The notes beneath the pieces were generated by a model, which worked only from the letters and a program-made list of their open reading frames with translations, did not search any database and was not told the DNA's origin. The position numbers and the translations under genes were made by a program. Below, piece by piece: positions 26,013 through 39,187 of a DNA stretch of 64,000 nucleotides. Source of the stretch: Saposhnikovia divaricata (Eukaryota > Streptophyta > Magnoliopsida > Apiales > Apiaceae); contig CM071598.1 in the NCBI GenBank assembly GCA_036435485.1, forward strand, positions 227,184,648 to 227,248,647. The letters run 5' to 3'. The number at the start of each line of letters is the position of its first letter. The first letter of the stretch is position 1.

Positions 26013-29000
26013 ATCGAAACTCGGTTTTCGGAAAATTCTCAAAGGGGTTAGTACACGGGATATTGTTAAAAATCAAGTCGGACCATTTTGTGGATATTTT
26101 TACATATTTTGTTATTATGGGTTATTGAAATTCAACAAAATTTTATTTGGCGTTGTTCGAACCTGAATCGGAGCTGATATGATCGAAACTCGATTTTCGG
26201 ATAATCCTCAAAGGGGTTAGTACACGGGATATTGTTAAAAATTGAGTCAGACCATTTTGTGGATATTTTTACATATTTTGTTCCTATGGGTTATTGGAAT
26301 TCAAAAAAAATTTATTTGACGTAGTTCGGACCGGAATCGGAGCTGATATGATCGAAACTCGGTTTTCGGAAAATTCTCAAAGGGGTTAGTACACGGGATA
26401 TTGTTAAAAATCAAGTCGGACCATTTTGCTGATATTTTTACATATTTTGTTCTTATGGGTTATTGAAATTCAACAAAATTTTATCTGACGCAGTTCGAAC
26501 CTGAATCAGAGCTGATATGATCGAAACTCGGTTTTCGGATAATCCTCAAAGTGGTTAGTACACGGGATATTGTTAAAAATGAAGTCGGACCATTTTAGGG
26601 ATATTTTTACATATTTTGTTCCTATGGGTTATTGGAATTCAACGAAATTTTATTTGACGCAGTTTAGACCGGAATCGAAGCTGGTATGATCGAAACTCGG
26701 TTTTCGGAAAATTCTCAAAAGGGTTAGTACACGGGATATTGTTAAAAATCAAGTCGGACCATTTTGTGGATATTTTTACATATTTTGTTCCTATGTGTTA
26801 TTGAAATTCAACAAAATTTTATTTGGCGTAGTTCGAACCTGAATCGGAGCTGATATGATCGAAACTGGATTTTCGGATAATCCTCAAAGTGGTTAGTACA
26901 CGGGATATTGTTAAAATTGAAGTCGGACCATTTTAGGGATATTTTTACATATTTTGTTCCTATGGGTTATTGGAATTCAACGAAATTTTATTTGACGCAA
27001 TTCGGACCTGAATCGGAGCTGATATAGTCAAAACTCGGTTTTTAGATAATCCTCAAAGGGGTTAGTACACGGGATATTGTTAAAAATCAAGTCGGACCAT
27101 TTTGTGGATGTTTTTACATATTTTGTTCATATGGGTTATTGAAATTCAACAAAATTTTATTTGACGCAGTTCGAACCTGAATCAGAGCTGATATGATCGA
27201 AACTCGATTTTCGAATAATCCTCAAAGTGGTTAGTACACGGGATATTGTTAAAAATCGAGTCAGACCATTTTAGGGATATTTTTACATATTTTGTTCCTA
27301 TGGGTTATTGGAATTCAACGAAATTTTACTTGACGCAGTTCAGACCGGAATCGGAGCTGGTATGATCGAAACTCGGTTTTCGGAAAATTCTCAAAGTGGT
27401 TAGTAAACGGGATATTGTTAAAAATCAAGTCGGACCATTTTGTGGATATTTTTACATATTTTGTTCCTATGGGTTATTGAAATTCAACAAAATTTTATTT
27501 GGCGTAGTTCGAACCTGAATCGGAGCTGATATGATCGAAACTCGATTTTCGAATAATCCTCAAAGGGGTTAGTACACGGGATATTGTTAAAAATTGAGTC
27601 AGACCATTTTGTGGATATTTTTACATATTTTGTTCCTATGGGTTATTGGAATTCAACAAAATTTTATTTGACGTAGTTCAGACCGGAATCGGAGCTGATA
27701 TGATCGAAACTCGGTTTTCGGAAAATTCTCAAAGGGGTTAGTACACGGGATATTGTTAAAAATCAAGTCGGACCATTATGTGGATGTTTCTACATATTTT
27801 GTTCATATGGGTTATTGAAATTCAAAAAAAAATTATTTGACGCAGTTCGAACCTGAATCAGAGCTGATATGATCGAAACTCGGTTTTCGAATAATCCTCA
27901 AAGTGGTTAGTACACGGGATATTGTTAAAAATCGAGTCAGACCATTTTTGGGATATTTTTACATATTTTGTTCCTATGGGTTATTGAAATTCAACAAAAT
28001 TTTATTTGGCGTAGTTCGAACCTGAATCGGAGCTGATATGATCGAAACTCGATTTTCAGATAATCCTCAAAGTGGTTAGTACACGGGATATTGTTAAAAA
28101 TGAAGTCGGACCATTTTAGGGATATTTTTACATATTTTGTTCCTATGGGTTATTGGAATTCAACGAAATTTTATTTGACGCAAATCGGACCTGGATCGGA
28201 GCTGATATAGTCAAAACTCGGTTTTTGGATAATTCTCAAAGGGGTTAGTACACGGGATATTGTTAAAAATTGAGTCAGACCATTTTGTGGATATTTTTAC
28301 ATATTTTGTTCATATGGGTTATTGGAATTCAACAAAATTTTATCTGACGCAGTTCGAACCTGAATCAGAGCTGATATGATCGAAACTCGGTTTTCGGATA
28401 ATCCTCAAAGTAGTTAGTACACGGGATATTGTTAAAAATGAAGTCAGACTATTTTAGGGATATTTTTACATATTTTGTTCCTATGGGTTATTGGAATTCA
28501 ACGAAATTTTATTTGACGGAGTTCAGACCGGAATCGAAGCTGGTATGATCGAAACTCGGTTTTCGGAAAATTCTCAAAAGGGTTAGTACACGGGATATTG
28601 TTAAAAATCAAGTCGGACCATTTTGTGGATATTTTTACATATTTTGTTCCTATGGGTTATTGAAATTCAACAAAATTTTATTTGGCGTAGTTCGAACCTG
28701 AATCAGAGCTTATATGATCGAAACTCGATTTTCGGATAATCCTCAAAGTGGTTAGTACACGGGATATTGTTAAAAATGAAGTCGGACCATTTTAGGGATA
28801 TTTTTACATATTTTTTTCCTATGGGTTATTGGAATTCAACGAAATTTTATTTGACGCAGTTCAGACCGGAATCGAAGCTGGTATGATCGAAACTCGGTTT
28901 TCGGAAAATTCTCAAAAGGGTTAGTACACAGGATATTGTTAAAAATCAAGTCGGACCATTTTGTGGATATTTTTACATATTTTTTTTCCTATGGGTTATT

Positions 29001-29055
29001 GAAATTCAACAAAATTTTATTTGGCGTAGTTCGAACCTGAATCGGAGCTGATATG
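26013..29055. repeat. Disordered zone rich in hybrid monomers
   Basis: Order by hand: b, c/d hybrid (26182), e, a, b, c, h, g/a hybrid (27196), b, c/d hybrid (27534), f, g, c, d/e hybrid (28210), a, b, c/a hybrid (28717), b. No clean HOR period extends across it. Several monomers carry private changes: tagtaaacgg (~27400), caaatcggacctgg (~28180), cctatgtgtt (~26793) and gaaactggatttt (~26861). The last monomer, 28886-29055, is 170 bp because of one extra T in the T run before cctatggg (~28979-28988). The zone looks like older, less homogenised satellite between younger HOR blocks. Confidence 0.82.
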
Positions 29056-30407
29056 ATCGAAACTCGATTTTCGGATAATCCTCAAAGTGGTTAGTACACG
29101 GGATATTGTTAAAAATGAAGTCGGACCATTTTAGGGATGTTTTTACATATTTTGTTCCTATGGGTTATTGGAATTCAACGAAATTTTATTTGACGCAATT
29201 CGGACCTTAATCGGAGCTGATATAGTCAAAACTCGGTTTTTGGATAATCCTCAAAGGGGTTAGTACACGGGATATTGTTAAAAATTGTGTTAGACCATTT
29301 TGTGGATATTTTTACATATTTTGTTCCTATGGGTTATTGGAATTCAAAAAAATTTTATTTGACGTAGTTCGGACCGGAATCGGAGCTAATATTATCGAAA
29401 CTCGGTTTTCGGAAAATTCTCAAAGGGGTTAGTACACGGGATATTGTTAAAAATCAAGTCGGACCATTTTGCTGATATTTTTACATATTTTGTTCTTATG
29501 GGTTATTGAAATTCAACAAAATTTTATCTGACGCAGTTCGAACCTGAATCAGAGCTGATATGATCGAAACTCGGTTTTCGGATAATCCTCAAAGTGGTTA
29601 GTACACGGGATATTGTTAAAAATGAAGTCGGACCATTTTAGGGATATTTTTACATATTTTGTTCCTATGGGTTATTGGAATTCAACGAAATTTTATTTGA
29701 CGGAGTTAAGACCGGAATCGAAGCTGGTATGATCGAAACTCGGTTTTCGGAAAATTCTCAAAAGGGTTAGTACACGGGATATTGTTAAAAATCAAGTCGG
29801 ACCATTTTGTGGATATTTTTACAAATTTTGTTCCTATGGGTTATTGAAATTCAACAAAATTTTATTTGGCGTAGTTCGAACTTGAATCGGAGCTGATATG
29901 ATCGAAACTCGATTTTCGGATAATCCTCAAAGTGGTTAGTACACGGGATATTGTTAAAAATGAAGTCGAACCATTTTAGGGATATTTTTACATATTTTGT
30001 TCCTATGGGTTATTGGAATTCAACGAAATTTTATTTGACGCAATTCGGACCTGAATCGGAGCTGATATAGTCAAAACTCGGTTTTTAGATAATCCTCAAA
30101 GGGGTTAGTACACGGAATATTGTTAAAAATCAAGTCGGACCATTTTGTGGATGTTTTTACATATTTTGTTCATATGGGTTATTGAAATTCAACAAAATTT
30201 TATTTGACGCAGTTCGAACCTGAATAAGAGCTGATATGATCGAAACTCGATTTTCGAATAATCCTCAAAGTGGTTAGTACACGGGATATTGTTAAAAATC
30301 GAGTCAGACCATTTTAGGGATATTTTTACATATTTAGTTCCTATGGGTTATTGAAATTCAACAAAAAAAATTTTGGCGTAGTTCGAACGTGAATCGGAGC
30401 TGATATG
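29056..30407. repeat. 8-monomer tract c d e a b c'' h g'
   Basis: This tract matches 3548-4899 at an offset of 25508 and 59626-60977 at an offset of 30570. The aatattatcg joint lies at 29388 against 3880 and 59958, and the g' marker near 30363. It shares catatggg in h with the 59.6-kb copy, whereas the 3.5-kb and 35.1-kb copies have cacatggg, so its nearest relative appears to be the right-hand one. Private changes include aaattgtgttag (~29283) and gacggagttaag (~29700). Confidence 0.88.
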
Positions 30408-32431
30408 ATCGAAACTCGATTTTCGGATAATCCTCAAAGTGGTTAGTACACGGGATATTGTTAAAAATGAAGTCGGACCATTTTAGGGATATTTTTACAT
30501 ATTTTGTTCCTATGGGTTATTGGAATTCAACGAAATTTTATTTGACGCAATTCGGACCTGAATCGGAACTAATATAGTCAAAACTCGGTTTTTAGATAAT
30601 CCTCAAAGGGTTAGTACACGGGATATTTTTAAAAATTGAGTCAGACCATTTTGTGGATATTTTTACATATTTTGTTCCTATGGGTTATTGGAATTCAACA
30701 AAATTTTATTTGACGTAGTTCGGACCGGAATCGGAGCTGATATGATCGAAACTCGGTTTTCGGAAAATTCTCAAAGGGGTTAGTACACGGGATATTGTTG
30801 AAAATCAAGTCGGACCATTATGTGGATGTTTCTACATATTTTGTTCATATGGGTTATTGAAATTCAAAAAAAATTTATTTGACGCAGTTCGAACCTGAAT
30901 CAGAGCTGATATAATCGAAACTCGGTTTTCGAATAATCCTCAAAGTGGTTAGTACACGGGATATTGTTAAAAATCGAGTCAGACCATTTTAGGGATATTT
31001 TTACATATTTTGTTCCTATGGGTTATTGAAATTCAACAAAATTTTATTTGGCGTAGTTCGAACCTGAATCGGAGCTGATATGATCGAAACTCGATTTTCG
31101 GATAATCCTCAAAGTGGTTAGTACACAGGATATTGTTAAAAATGAAGTCGCACCATTTTAGGGATATTTTTAAATATTTTGTTCCTATGGGTTATTGGAA
31201 TTCAACGAAGTTTTATTTGACGCAATTCGGACCTGAATCGGAACTGATATAGTCAAAACTCGGTTTTTGGATAATCCTCAAAGGGTAGTACACGGGATAT
31301 TGTTAAAAATTGAGTCAGACCATTTTGTGGATATTTTTACATATTTTGTTCCTATGGGTTATTGGAATTCAACAAAATTTTATTTGACGTAGTTCGGACC
31401 GGAATCGGAGCTGATATGATCGAAACTCGGTTTTCGGAAAATTCTCAAAGGGGTTAGTACACGGGATATTGTTGAAAATAAAGTCGGACCATTATGTGGA
31501 TGTTTCTACATATTTTGTTCATATGGGTTATTGAAATTCAAAAAAATTTTATTTGACGCAGTTCGAACCTGAATCAGAGCTGATATAATCGAAACTCGGT
31601 TTTCGAATAATCCTCAAAGTGGTTAGTACACGGGATATTGTTAAAAATCGATTCAGACCATTTTAGGGATATTTTTACATATTTTGTTCCTATGGGTTAT
31701 TGAAATTCAACAAAATTTTATTTGGCGTAGTTCGAACCTGAATCGGAGCTGATATGATCGAAACTCGATTTTCGGATAATCCTCAAAGTGGTTAGTACAC
31801 GGGATATTGTTAAAAATGAAGTCGCACCATTTTAGGGATATTTTTAAATATTTTGTTCCTATGGGTTATTGGAATTCAACGAAGTTTTATTTGACGCAAT
31901 TCGGACCTGAATCGGAACTGATATAGTCAAAACTCGGTTTTTGGATAATCCTCAAAGGGTTAGTACACGGGATATTGTTAAAAATTGAGTCAGACCATTT
32001 TGTGGATATTTTTACATATTTTGTTCCTATGGGTTATTGGAATTCAACAAAATTTTATTTGACGTAGTTCGGACCGGAATCGGAGCTGATATGATCGAAA
32101 CTCGGTTTTCGGAAAATTCTCAAAGGGGTTAGTACACGGGATATTGTTGAAAATCAAGTCGGACCATTATGTGGATGTTTCTACATATTTTGTTCATATG
32201 GGTTATTGAAATTCAAAAAAATTTTATTTGACGCAGTTCGAACCTGAATCAGAGCTGATATAATCGAAACTCGGTTTTCGAATAATCCTCAATGTGGTTA
32301 GTACACGGGATATTGTTAAAAATCGAGTCAGACCATTTTAGGGATATTTTTACATATTTTGTTCCTATGGGTTATTGAAATTCAACAAAATTTTATTTGG
32401 CGTAGTTCGAACCTGAATCGGAGCTGATATG
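30408..32431. repeat. 4-mer HOR (675-bp unit) in three tandem copies
   Basis: Unit c' d' f g starts at 30408, 31083 and 31757. Steps are 675 and 674 bp; the middle unit is one base shorter because its d' monomer (31252-31418, 167 bp) reads caaagggtag, having lost one more base than other d' monomers. Other markers: ggatatttttaaaa in the first d' (~30625), gaaaataaag in the second f (~31474) and cgattcag in the second g (~31649). The same 4-mer is embedded once in the 12-mer and twice in the 16-mer. Confidence 0.9.
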
Positions 32432-32938
32432 ATCGAAACTCGATTTTCGGATAATCCTCAAAGTGGTTAGTACACGGGATATTGTTAAAAATGAAGTCGA
32501 ACCATTTTAGGGATATTTTTACATATTTTGTTCCTATGGGTTATTGGAATTCAACGAAATTTTATTTGACGCAATTCGGACCTGAATCGGAGCTGATATA
32601 GTCAAAACTCGGTTTTTAGATAATCCTCAAAGGGGTTAGTACACGGAATATTGTTAAAAATCAAGTCGGACCATTTTGTGGATGTTTTTACATATTTTGT
32701 TCATATGGGTTATTGAAATTCAACAAAATTTTATTTGACGCAGTTCGAACCTGAATCAGAGCTGATATGATCGAAACTCGATTTTCGAATAATCCTCAAA
32801 GTGGTTAGTACACGGGATATTGTTAAAAATCGAGTCAGACCATTTTAGGGATATTTTTACATATTTTGTTCCTATGGGTTATTGAAATTCAACAAAAAAA
32901 ATTTTGGCGTAGTTCGAACGTGAATCGGAGCTGATATG
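32432..32938. repeat. Three-monomer bridge c'' h g'
   Basis: These three monomers link the 4-mer block to the start of copy A'. The same c'' h g' trio precedes c' d' f g at 4393-4899, 15202-15708, 19931-20437, 29901-30407, 35979-36485 and, in triplicate, at 49.3-52.2 kb, so it is a fixed half of the 7-mer unit. The g' monomer at 32770 carries the shifted A/T tract. Confidence 0.85.
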
Positions 32939-35900
32939 ATCGAAACTCGATTTTCGGATAATCCTCAAAGTGGTTAGTACACGGGATATTGTTAAAAATG
33001 AAGTCGGACCATTTTAGGGATATTTTTACATATTTTGTTCCTATGGGTTATTGGAATTCAACGAAATTTTATTTGACGCAATTCGGACCTGAATCGGAAC
33101 TGATATAGTCAAAACTCGGTTTTTAGATAATCCTCAAAGGGTTAGTACACGGGATATTGTTAAAAATTGAGTCAGACCATTTTGTGGATATTTTTACATA
33201 TTTTGTTCCTATGGGTTATTGGAATTCAACAAAATTTTATTTGACGTAGTTCGGACCGGAATCGGAGCTGATATGATCGAAACTCGGTTTTCGGAAAATT
33301 CTCAAAGGGGTTAGTACACGGGATATTGTTGAAAATCAAGTCGGACCATTATGTGGATGTTTCTACATATTTTGTTCATATGGGTTATTGAAATTCAAAA
33401 AAATTTTATTTGACGTAGTTCGAACCTGAATCAGAGCTGATATAATCGAAACTCGGTTTTCGAATAATCCTCAAAGTGGTTAGTACATGGGATATTGTTA
33501 AAAATCGAGTCAGACCATTTTAGGGATATTTTTACATATTTTGTTCCTATGGGTTATTGAAATTCAACAAAATTTTATTTGGCGTAGTTCGAACCTGAAT
33601 CGGAGCTGATATGATCGAAACTCGATTTTCGGATAATCCTCAAAGTGGTTAGTACACGGGATTTTGTTAAAAATGAAGTCGCACCATTTTAGGGATATTT
33701 TTAAATATTTTGTTCCTATGGGTTATTGGAATTCAACGAAATTTTATTTGACGCAATTCGGACCTGAATCGGAACTGATATAGTCAAAACTCGGTTTTTG
33801 GATAATCCTCAAAGGGTTAGTACACGGGATATTGTTAAAAATTGAGTCAGACCATTTTGTGGATATTTTTACATATTTTGTTCCTATGGGTTATTGGAAT
33901 TCAACAAAATTTTATTTGACGTAGTTCGGACCGGAATCGGAGCTGATATGATCGAAACTCGGTTTTCGGAAAATTCTCAAAGGGGTTAGTACACGGGATA
34001 TTGTTGAAAATCAAGTCGGACCATTATGTGGATGTTTCTACATATTTTGTTCATATGGGTTATTGAAATTCAAAAAAAATTTATTTGACGCAGTTCGAAC
34101 CTGAATCAGAGCTGATATGATCGAAACTCGGTTTTCGAATAATCCTCAAAGTGGTTAGTACACGGGATATTGTTAAAAATCGAGTCGGACCATTTTGTGG
34201 ATATTTTTACATATTTTGTTCCTATGGGTTATTGAAATTCAACAAAATTTTATTTGGCGTAGTTCGAACCTGAATCGGAGCTGATATGATCGAAACTCGA
34301 TTTTCGGATAATCCTCAAAGTGGTTAGTACACGGGATATTGTTAAAAATGAAGTCGGACCATTTTAGGGATATTTTTACATATTTTGTTCCTATTGGTTA
34401 TTGGAATTCAACGAAATTTTATTTGACGCAATTCGGACCTGAATAGGAGCTGATATAGTCAAAACTCGGTTTTTGGATAATCCTCAAAGGGGTTAGTACA
34501 CGGGATATTGTTAAAAATTGAGTCAGACCATTTTGTGGATATTTTTACATATTTTGTTCCTACGGGTTATTGGAATTCAAAAAAAATTTATTTGACGTAG
34601 TTCGGACCGGAATCGGAGATGATATGATCGAAACTCGGTTTTCGGAAAATTCTCAAAGGGGTTAGTACACGGGATATTGTTAAAAATCAAGTCGGACCAT
34701 TTTGCTGATATTTTTACATATTTTGTTCTTATGGGTTATTGAAATTCAACAAAATTTTATTTGACGCAGTTCGAACCTGAATCAGAGCTGATATGATCGA
34801 AACTCGGTTTTCGAATAATCCTCAAAGTGGTTAGTACACGGGATATTGTTAAAAATCGAGTCGGACTATTTTAGGGATATTTTTACATATTTTGTTCCTA
34901 TGGGTTATTGGAATTCAACGAAATTTTACTTGACACAGTTCAGACCGGAATCGAAGCTGGTATGATCGAAACTCGGTTTTCGGAAAATTCTCAAAAGGGT
35001 TAGTACACGGGATATTGTTAAAAATCAAGTCGGACCATTTTGTGGATATTTTTACATATTTTGTTCCTATGGGTTATTGAAATTCAACAAAATTTTATTT
35101 AGCGTAGTTCGAACCTGAATCGGAGCTGATATGATCGAAACTCGATTTTCGGATAATCCTCAAAGTGGTTAGTACACGGGATATTGTTAAAAATGAAGTC
35201 GGACCATTTTAGGGATGTTTTTACATATTTTGTTCCTATGGGTTATTGGAATTCAACGAAATTTTATTTGACGCAATTCGGACCTTAATCGGAGCTGATA
35301 TGGTCAAAACTCGGTTTTTGGATAATCCCCAACGGGGTTAGTACACGGGATATTGTTAAAAATTGAGTCAGACCATTTTGTGGATATTTTTACATATTTT
35401 GTTCCTATGGGTTATTGGAATTCAAAAAAATTTTATTTGACGTAGTTCGGACCGGAATCGGAGCTAATATTATCGAAACTCGGTTTTCGGAAAATTCTCA
35501 AAGGGGTTAGTACACGGGATATTGTTAAAAATCAAGTCGGACCATTTTGCTGATATTTTTACATATTTTGTTCTTATGGGTTATTGAAATTCAACAAAAT
35601 TTTATCTGACGCAGTTCGAACCTGAATCAGAGCTGATATGATCGAAACTCGGTTTTCGGATAATCCTCAAAGTGGTTAGTACACGGGATATTGTTAAAAA
35701 TGAAGTCGGACCATTTTAGGGATATTTTTACATATTTTGTTCCTATGGGTTATTGGAATTCAACGAAATTTTATTTGACGCAGTTCAGACCGGAATCGAA
35801 GCTGGTATGATCGAAACTCGGTTTTCGGAAAATTCTCAAAAGGGTTAGTACACGGGATATTGTTAAAAATCAAGTCGGACCATTTTGTGGATATTTTTAC

Positions 35901-37160
35901 AAATTTTGTTCCTATGGGTTATTGAAATTCAACAAAATTTTATTTGGCGTAGTTCGAACTTGAATCGGAGCTAATATGATCGAAACTCGATTTTCGGATA
36001 ATCCTCAAAGTGGTTAGTACACGGGATATTGTTAAAAATGAAGTCGAACCATTTTAGGGATATTTTTACATATTTTGTTCCTATGGGTTATTGGAATTCA
36101 ACGAAATTTTATTTGACGCAATTCGGACCTGAATCGGAGCTGATATAGTCAAAACTCGGTTTTTAGATAATCCTCAAAGGGGTTAGTACACGGAATATTG
36201 TTAAAAATCAAGTCGGACCATTTTTTGGATGTTTTTACATATTTTGTTCACATGGGTTATTGAAATTCAACAAAATTTTATTTGACGCAGTTCGAACCTG
36301 AATCAGAGCTGATATGATCGAAACTCGATTTTCGAATAATCCTCAAAGTGGTTAGCACACGGGATATTGTTAAAAATCGAGTCAGACCATTTTAGGGATA
36401 TTTTTACATATTTTGTTCCTATGGGTTATTGAAATTCAACAAAAAAAATTTTGGCGTAGTTCGAACGTGAATCGGAGCTGATATGATCGAAACTCGATTT
36501 TCGGATAATCCTCAAAGTGGTTAGTACACGGGATATTGTTAAAAATGAAGTCGGACCATTTTAGGGATATTTTTACATATTTTGTTCCTATGGGTTATTG
36601 GAATTCAACGAAATTTTATTTGACGCAATTCGGACCTGAATCGGAACTGATATAGTCAAAACTCGGTTTTTAGATAATCCTCAAAGGGTTAGTACACGGG
36701 ATATTGTTAAAAATTGAGTCAGACCATTTTGTGGATATTTTTACATATTTTGTTCCTATGGGTTATTGGAATTCAACAAAATTTTATTTGACGTAGTTCG
36801 GACCGGAATCGGAGCTGATATGATGGAAACTCGGTTTTCGGAAAATTTTCAAAGGGGTTAGTACACGGGATATTGTTGAAAATCAAGTCGGACCATTATG
36901 TGGATGTTTCTACATATTTTGTTCATATGGGTTATTGAAATTCAAAAAAATTTTATTTGACGCAGTTCGAACCTGAATCAGAGCTGATATGATCGAAACT
37001 CGGTTTTCGAATAATCCTCAAAGTGGTTAGTACACGGGATATTGTTAAAAATCGAGTCAGACCATTTTGTGGATATTTTTACATATTTTGTTCCTATGGG
37101 TTATTGAAATTCAACAAAATTTTATTTGGCGTAGTTCGAACCTGAATCGGAGCTGATATG
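32939..37160. repeat. Mixed 4-mer/5-mer HOR tract, 25 monomers (copy A' of long duplication)
   Basis: Same monomer order as 1353-5574, at a constant offset of 31586. Shared private variants show homology by descent rather than independent use of the same classes. Differences that arose after the split include ataatccccaacgggg in the d monomer at 35303, gacacagttcag (~34933), and gaataggagctgatatag here against gaataggagctcatatag at ~2854. The left limit of the homology is sharp: before 1353 there is 3-mer HOR, before 32939 the c'' h g' trio. Confidence 0.9.
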
Positions 37161-39187
37161 ATCGAAACTCGATTTTCGGATAATCCTCAAAGTGGTTAGT
37201 ACACGGGATATTGTTAAAAATGAAGTCGGACCATTTTAGGGATATTTTTACATATTTTGTTCCTATTGGTTATTGGAATTCAACGAAATTTTATTTGACG
37301 CAATTCGGACCTGAATCGGAGCTGATATAGTCAAAACTCGGTTTTTGGATAATCCTCAAAGGGGTTAGTACACGGGATATTGTTAAAAATTGAGTCAGAC
37401 CATTTTGTGGATATTTTTACATATTTTGTTCCTACGGGTTATTGGAATTCAAAAAAAATTTATTTGACGTACTTCGGACCGGAATCGGAGATGATATGAT
37501 CGAAACTCGGTTTTCGGAAAATTCTCAAAGGGGTTAGTACACGTGATATTGTTAAAAATCAAGTCGGACCATTTTGCTGATATTTTTACATATTTTGTTC
37601 TTATGGATTATTGAAATTCAACAAAATTTTATTTGACGCAGTTCGAACCTGAATCAGAGCTGATATGATCGAAACTCGGTTTTCGAATAATCCTCAAAGT
37701 GGTTAGTACACGGGATATTGTTAAAAATCGAGTCGGTCTATTTTAGGGATATTTTTACATATTTTGTTCCTATGGGTTATTGGAATTCAACGAAATTTTA
37801 CTTGACGCAGTTCAGACCGGAATCGAAGCTGGTATGATCGAAACTCGGTTTTCGGAAAATTCTCAAAAGGGTTAGTACACGGGATATTGTTAAAAATCAA
37901 GTCGGACCATTTTGTGGATATTTTTACATATTTTGTTCCTATGGGTTATTGAAATTCAACAAAATTTTATTTGGCGTAGTTCGAACCTGAATCGGAGCTG
38001 ATATGATCGAAACTCGATTTTCGGATAATCCTCAAAGTGGTTAGTACACGGGATATTGTTAAAAATAAAGTCGGACCATTTTAGGGATGTTTTTACATAT
38101 TTTGTTCCTATGGGTTATTGGAATTCAACGAAATTTTATTTGACGCAATTCGGACCTTAATCGGAGCTGATATAGTCAAAACTCGGTTTTTGGATAATCC
38201 TCAAAGGGGTTAGTACACGGGATATTGTTAAAAATTGAGTCAGACCATTTTGTGGATATTTTTACATATTTTGTTCCTATGGGTTATTGGAATTCAAAAA
38301 AATTTTATTTGACGTAGTTCGGACCGGAATCGGAGCTAATATTATCGAAACTCGGTTTTCGGAAAATTCTCAAAGGGGTTAGTACACGGGATATTGTTAA
38401 AAATCAAGTCGGACCATTTTGCTGATATTTTTACATATTTTGTTCTTATGGGTTATTGAAATTCAACAAAATTTTATCTGACGCAGTTCGAACCTGAATC
38501 AGAGCTGATATGATCGAAACTCGGTTTTCGGATAATCCTCAAAGTGGTTAGTACACGGGATATTGTTAAAAATGAAGTCGGACCATTTTAGGGATATTTT
38601 TACATATTTTGTTCCTATGGGTTATTGGAATTCAACGAAGTTTTATTTGACGCAATTCGGACCTGAATCGGAACTGATATAGTCAAAACTCGGTTTTTGG
38701 ATAATCCTCAAAGGGTTAGTACACGGGATATTGTTAAAAATTGAGTCAGACCATTTCGTGGATATTTTTACATATTTTGTTCCTATGGGTTATTGGAATT
38801 CAACAAAATTTTATTTGACGTAGTTCGGACCGGAATCGAAGCTGATATGATCGAAACTCGGTTTTCGGAAAATTCTCAAAGGGGTTAGTACACGGGATAT
38901 TGTTGAAAATCAAGTCGGACCATTATGTGGATGTTTCTACATATTTTGTTCATACGGGTTATTGAAATTCAAAAAAATTTTATTTGACGCTGTTCGAACC
39001 TGAATCAGAGCTGATATAATCGAAACTCGGTTTTCGAATAATCCTCAAAGTGGTTAGTACACGGGATATTGTTAAAAATCGAGTCAGACCATTTTAGGGA
39101 TATTTTTACATATATTGTTCCTATGGGTTATTGAAATTCAACAAAATTTTATTTGGCGTAGTTCGAACCTGAATCGGAGCTGATATG
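37161..39187. repeat. 12-mer HOR unit (2027 bp), tract A' copy 1
   Basis: Order c d e a' b c d e (a/c) d' f g, homologous to 5575-7601 including gtcggtct (~37731), catttcgtgg (~38753) and catatattg (~39111). It adds gacgctgttcg (~38987), absent from the 5.6-kb copy but present in the next 12-mer here. So the local duplication happened after the long duplication. Confidence 0.9.

Noticed and set aside
28886..29055. The nine-base T run near 28979 as a Pol III terminator
   Set aside because: It is a single-base expansion plus loss of the G in the ttttgttcc stretch shared by all monomers, with no transcription unit upstream.
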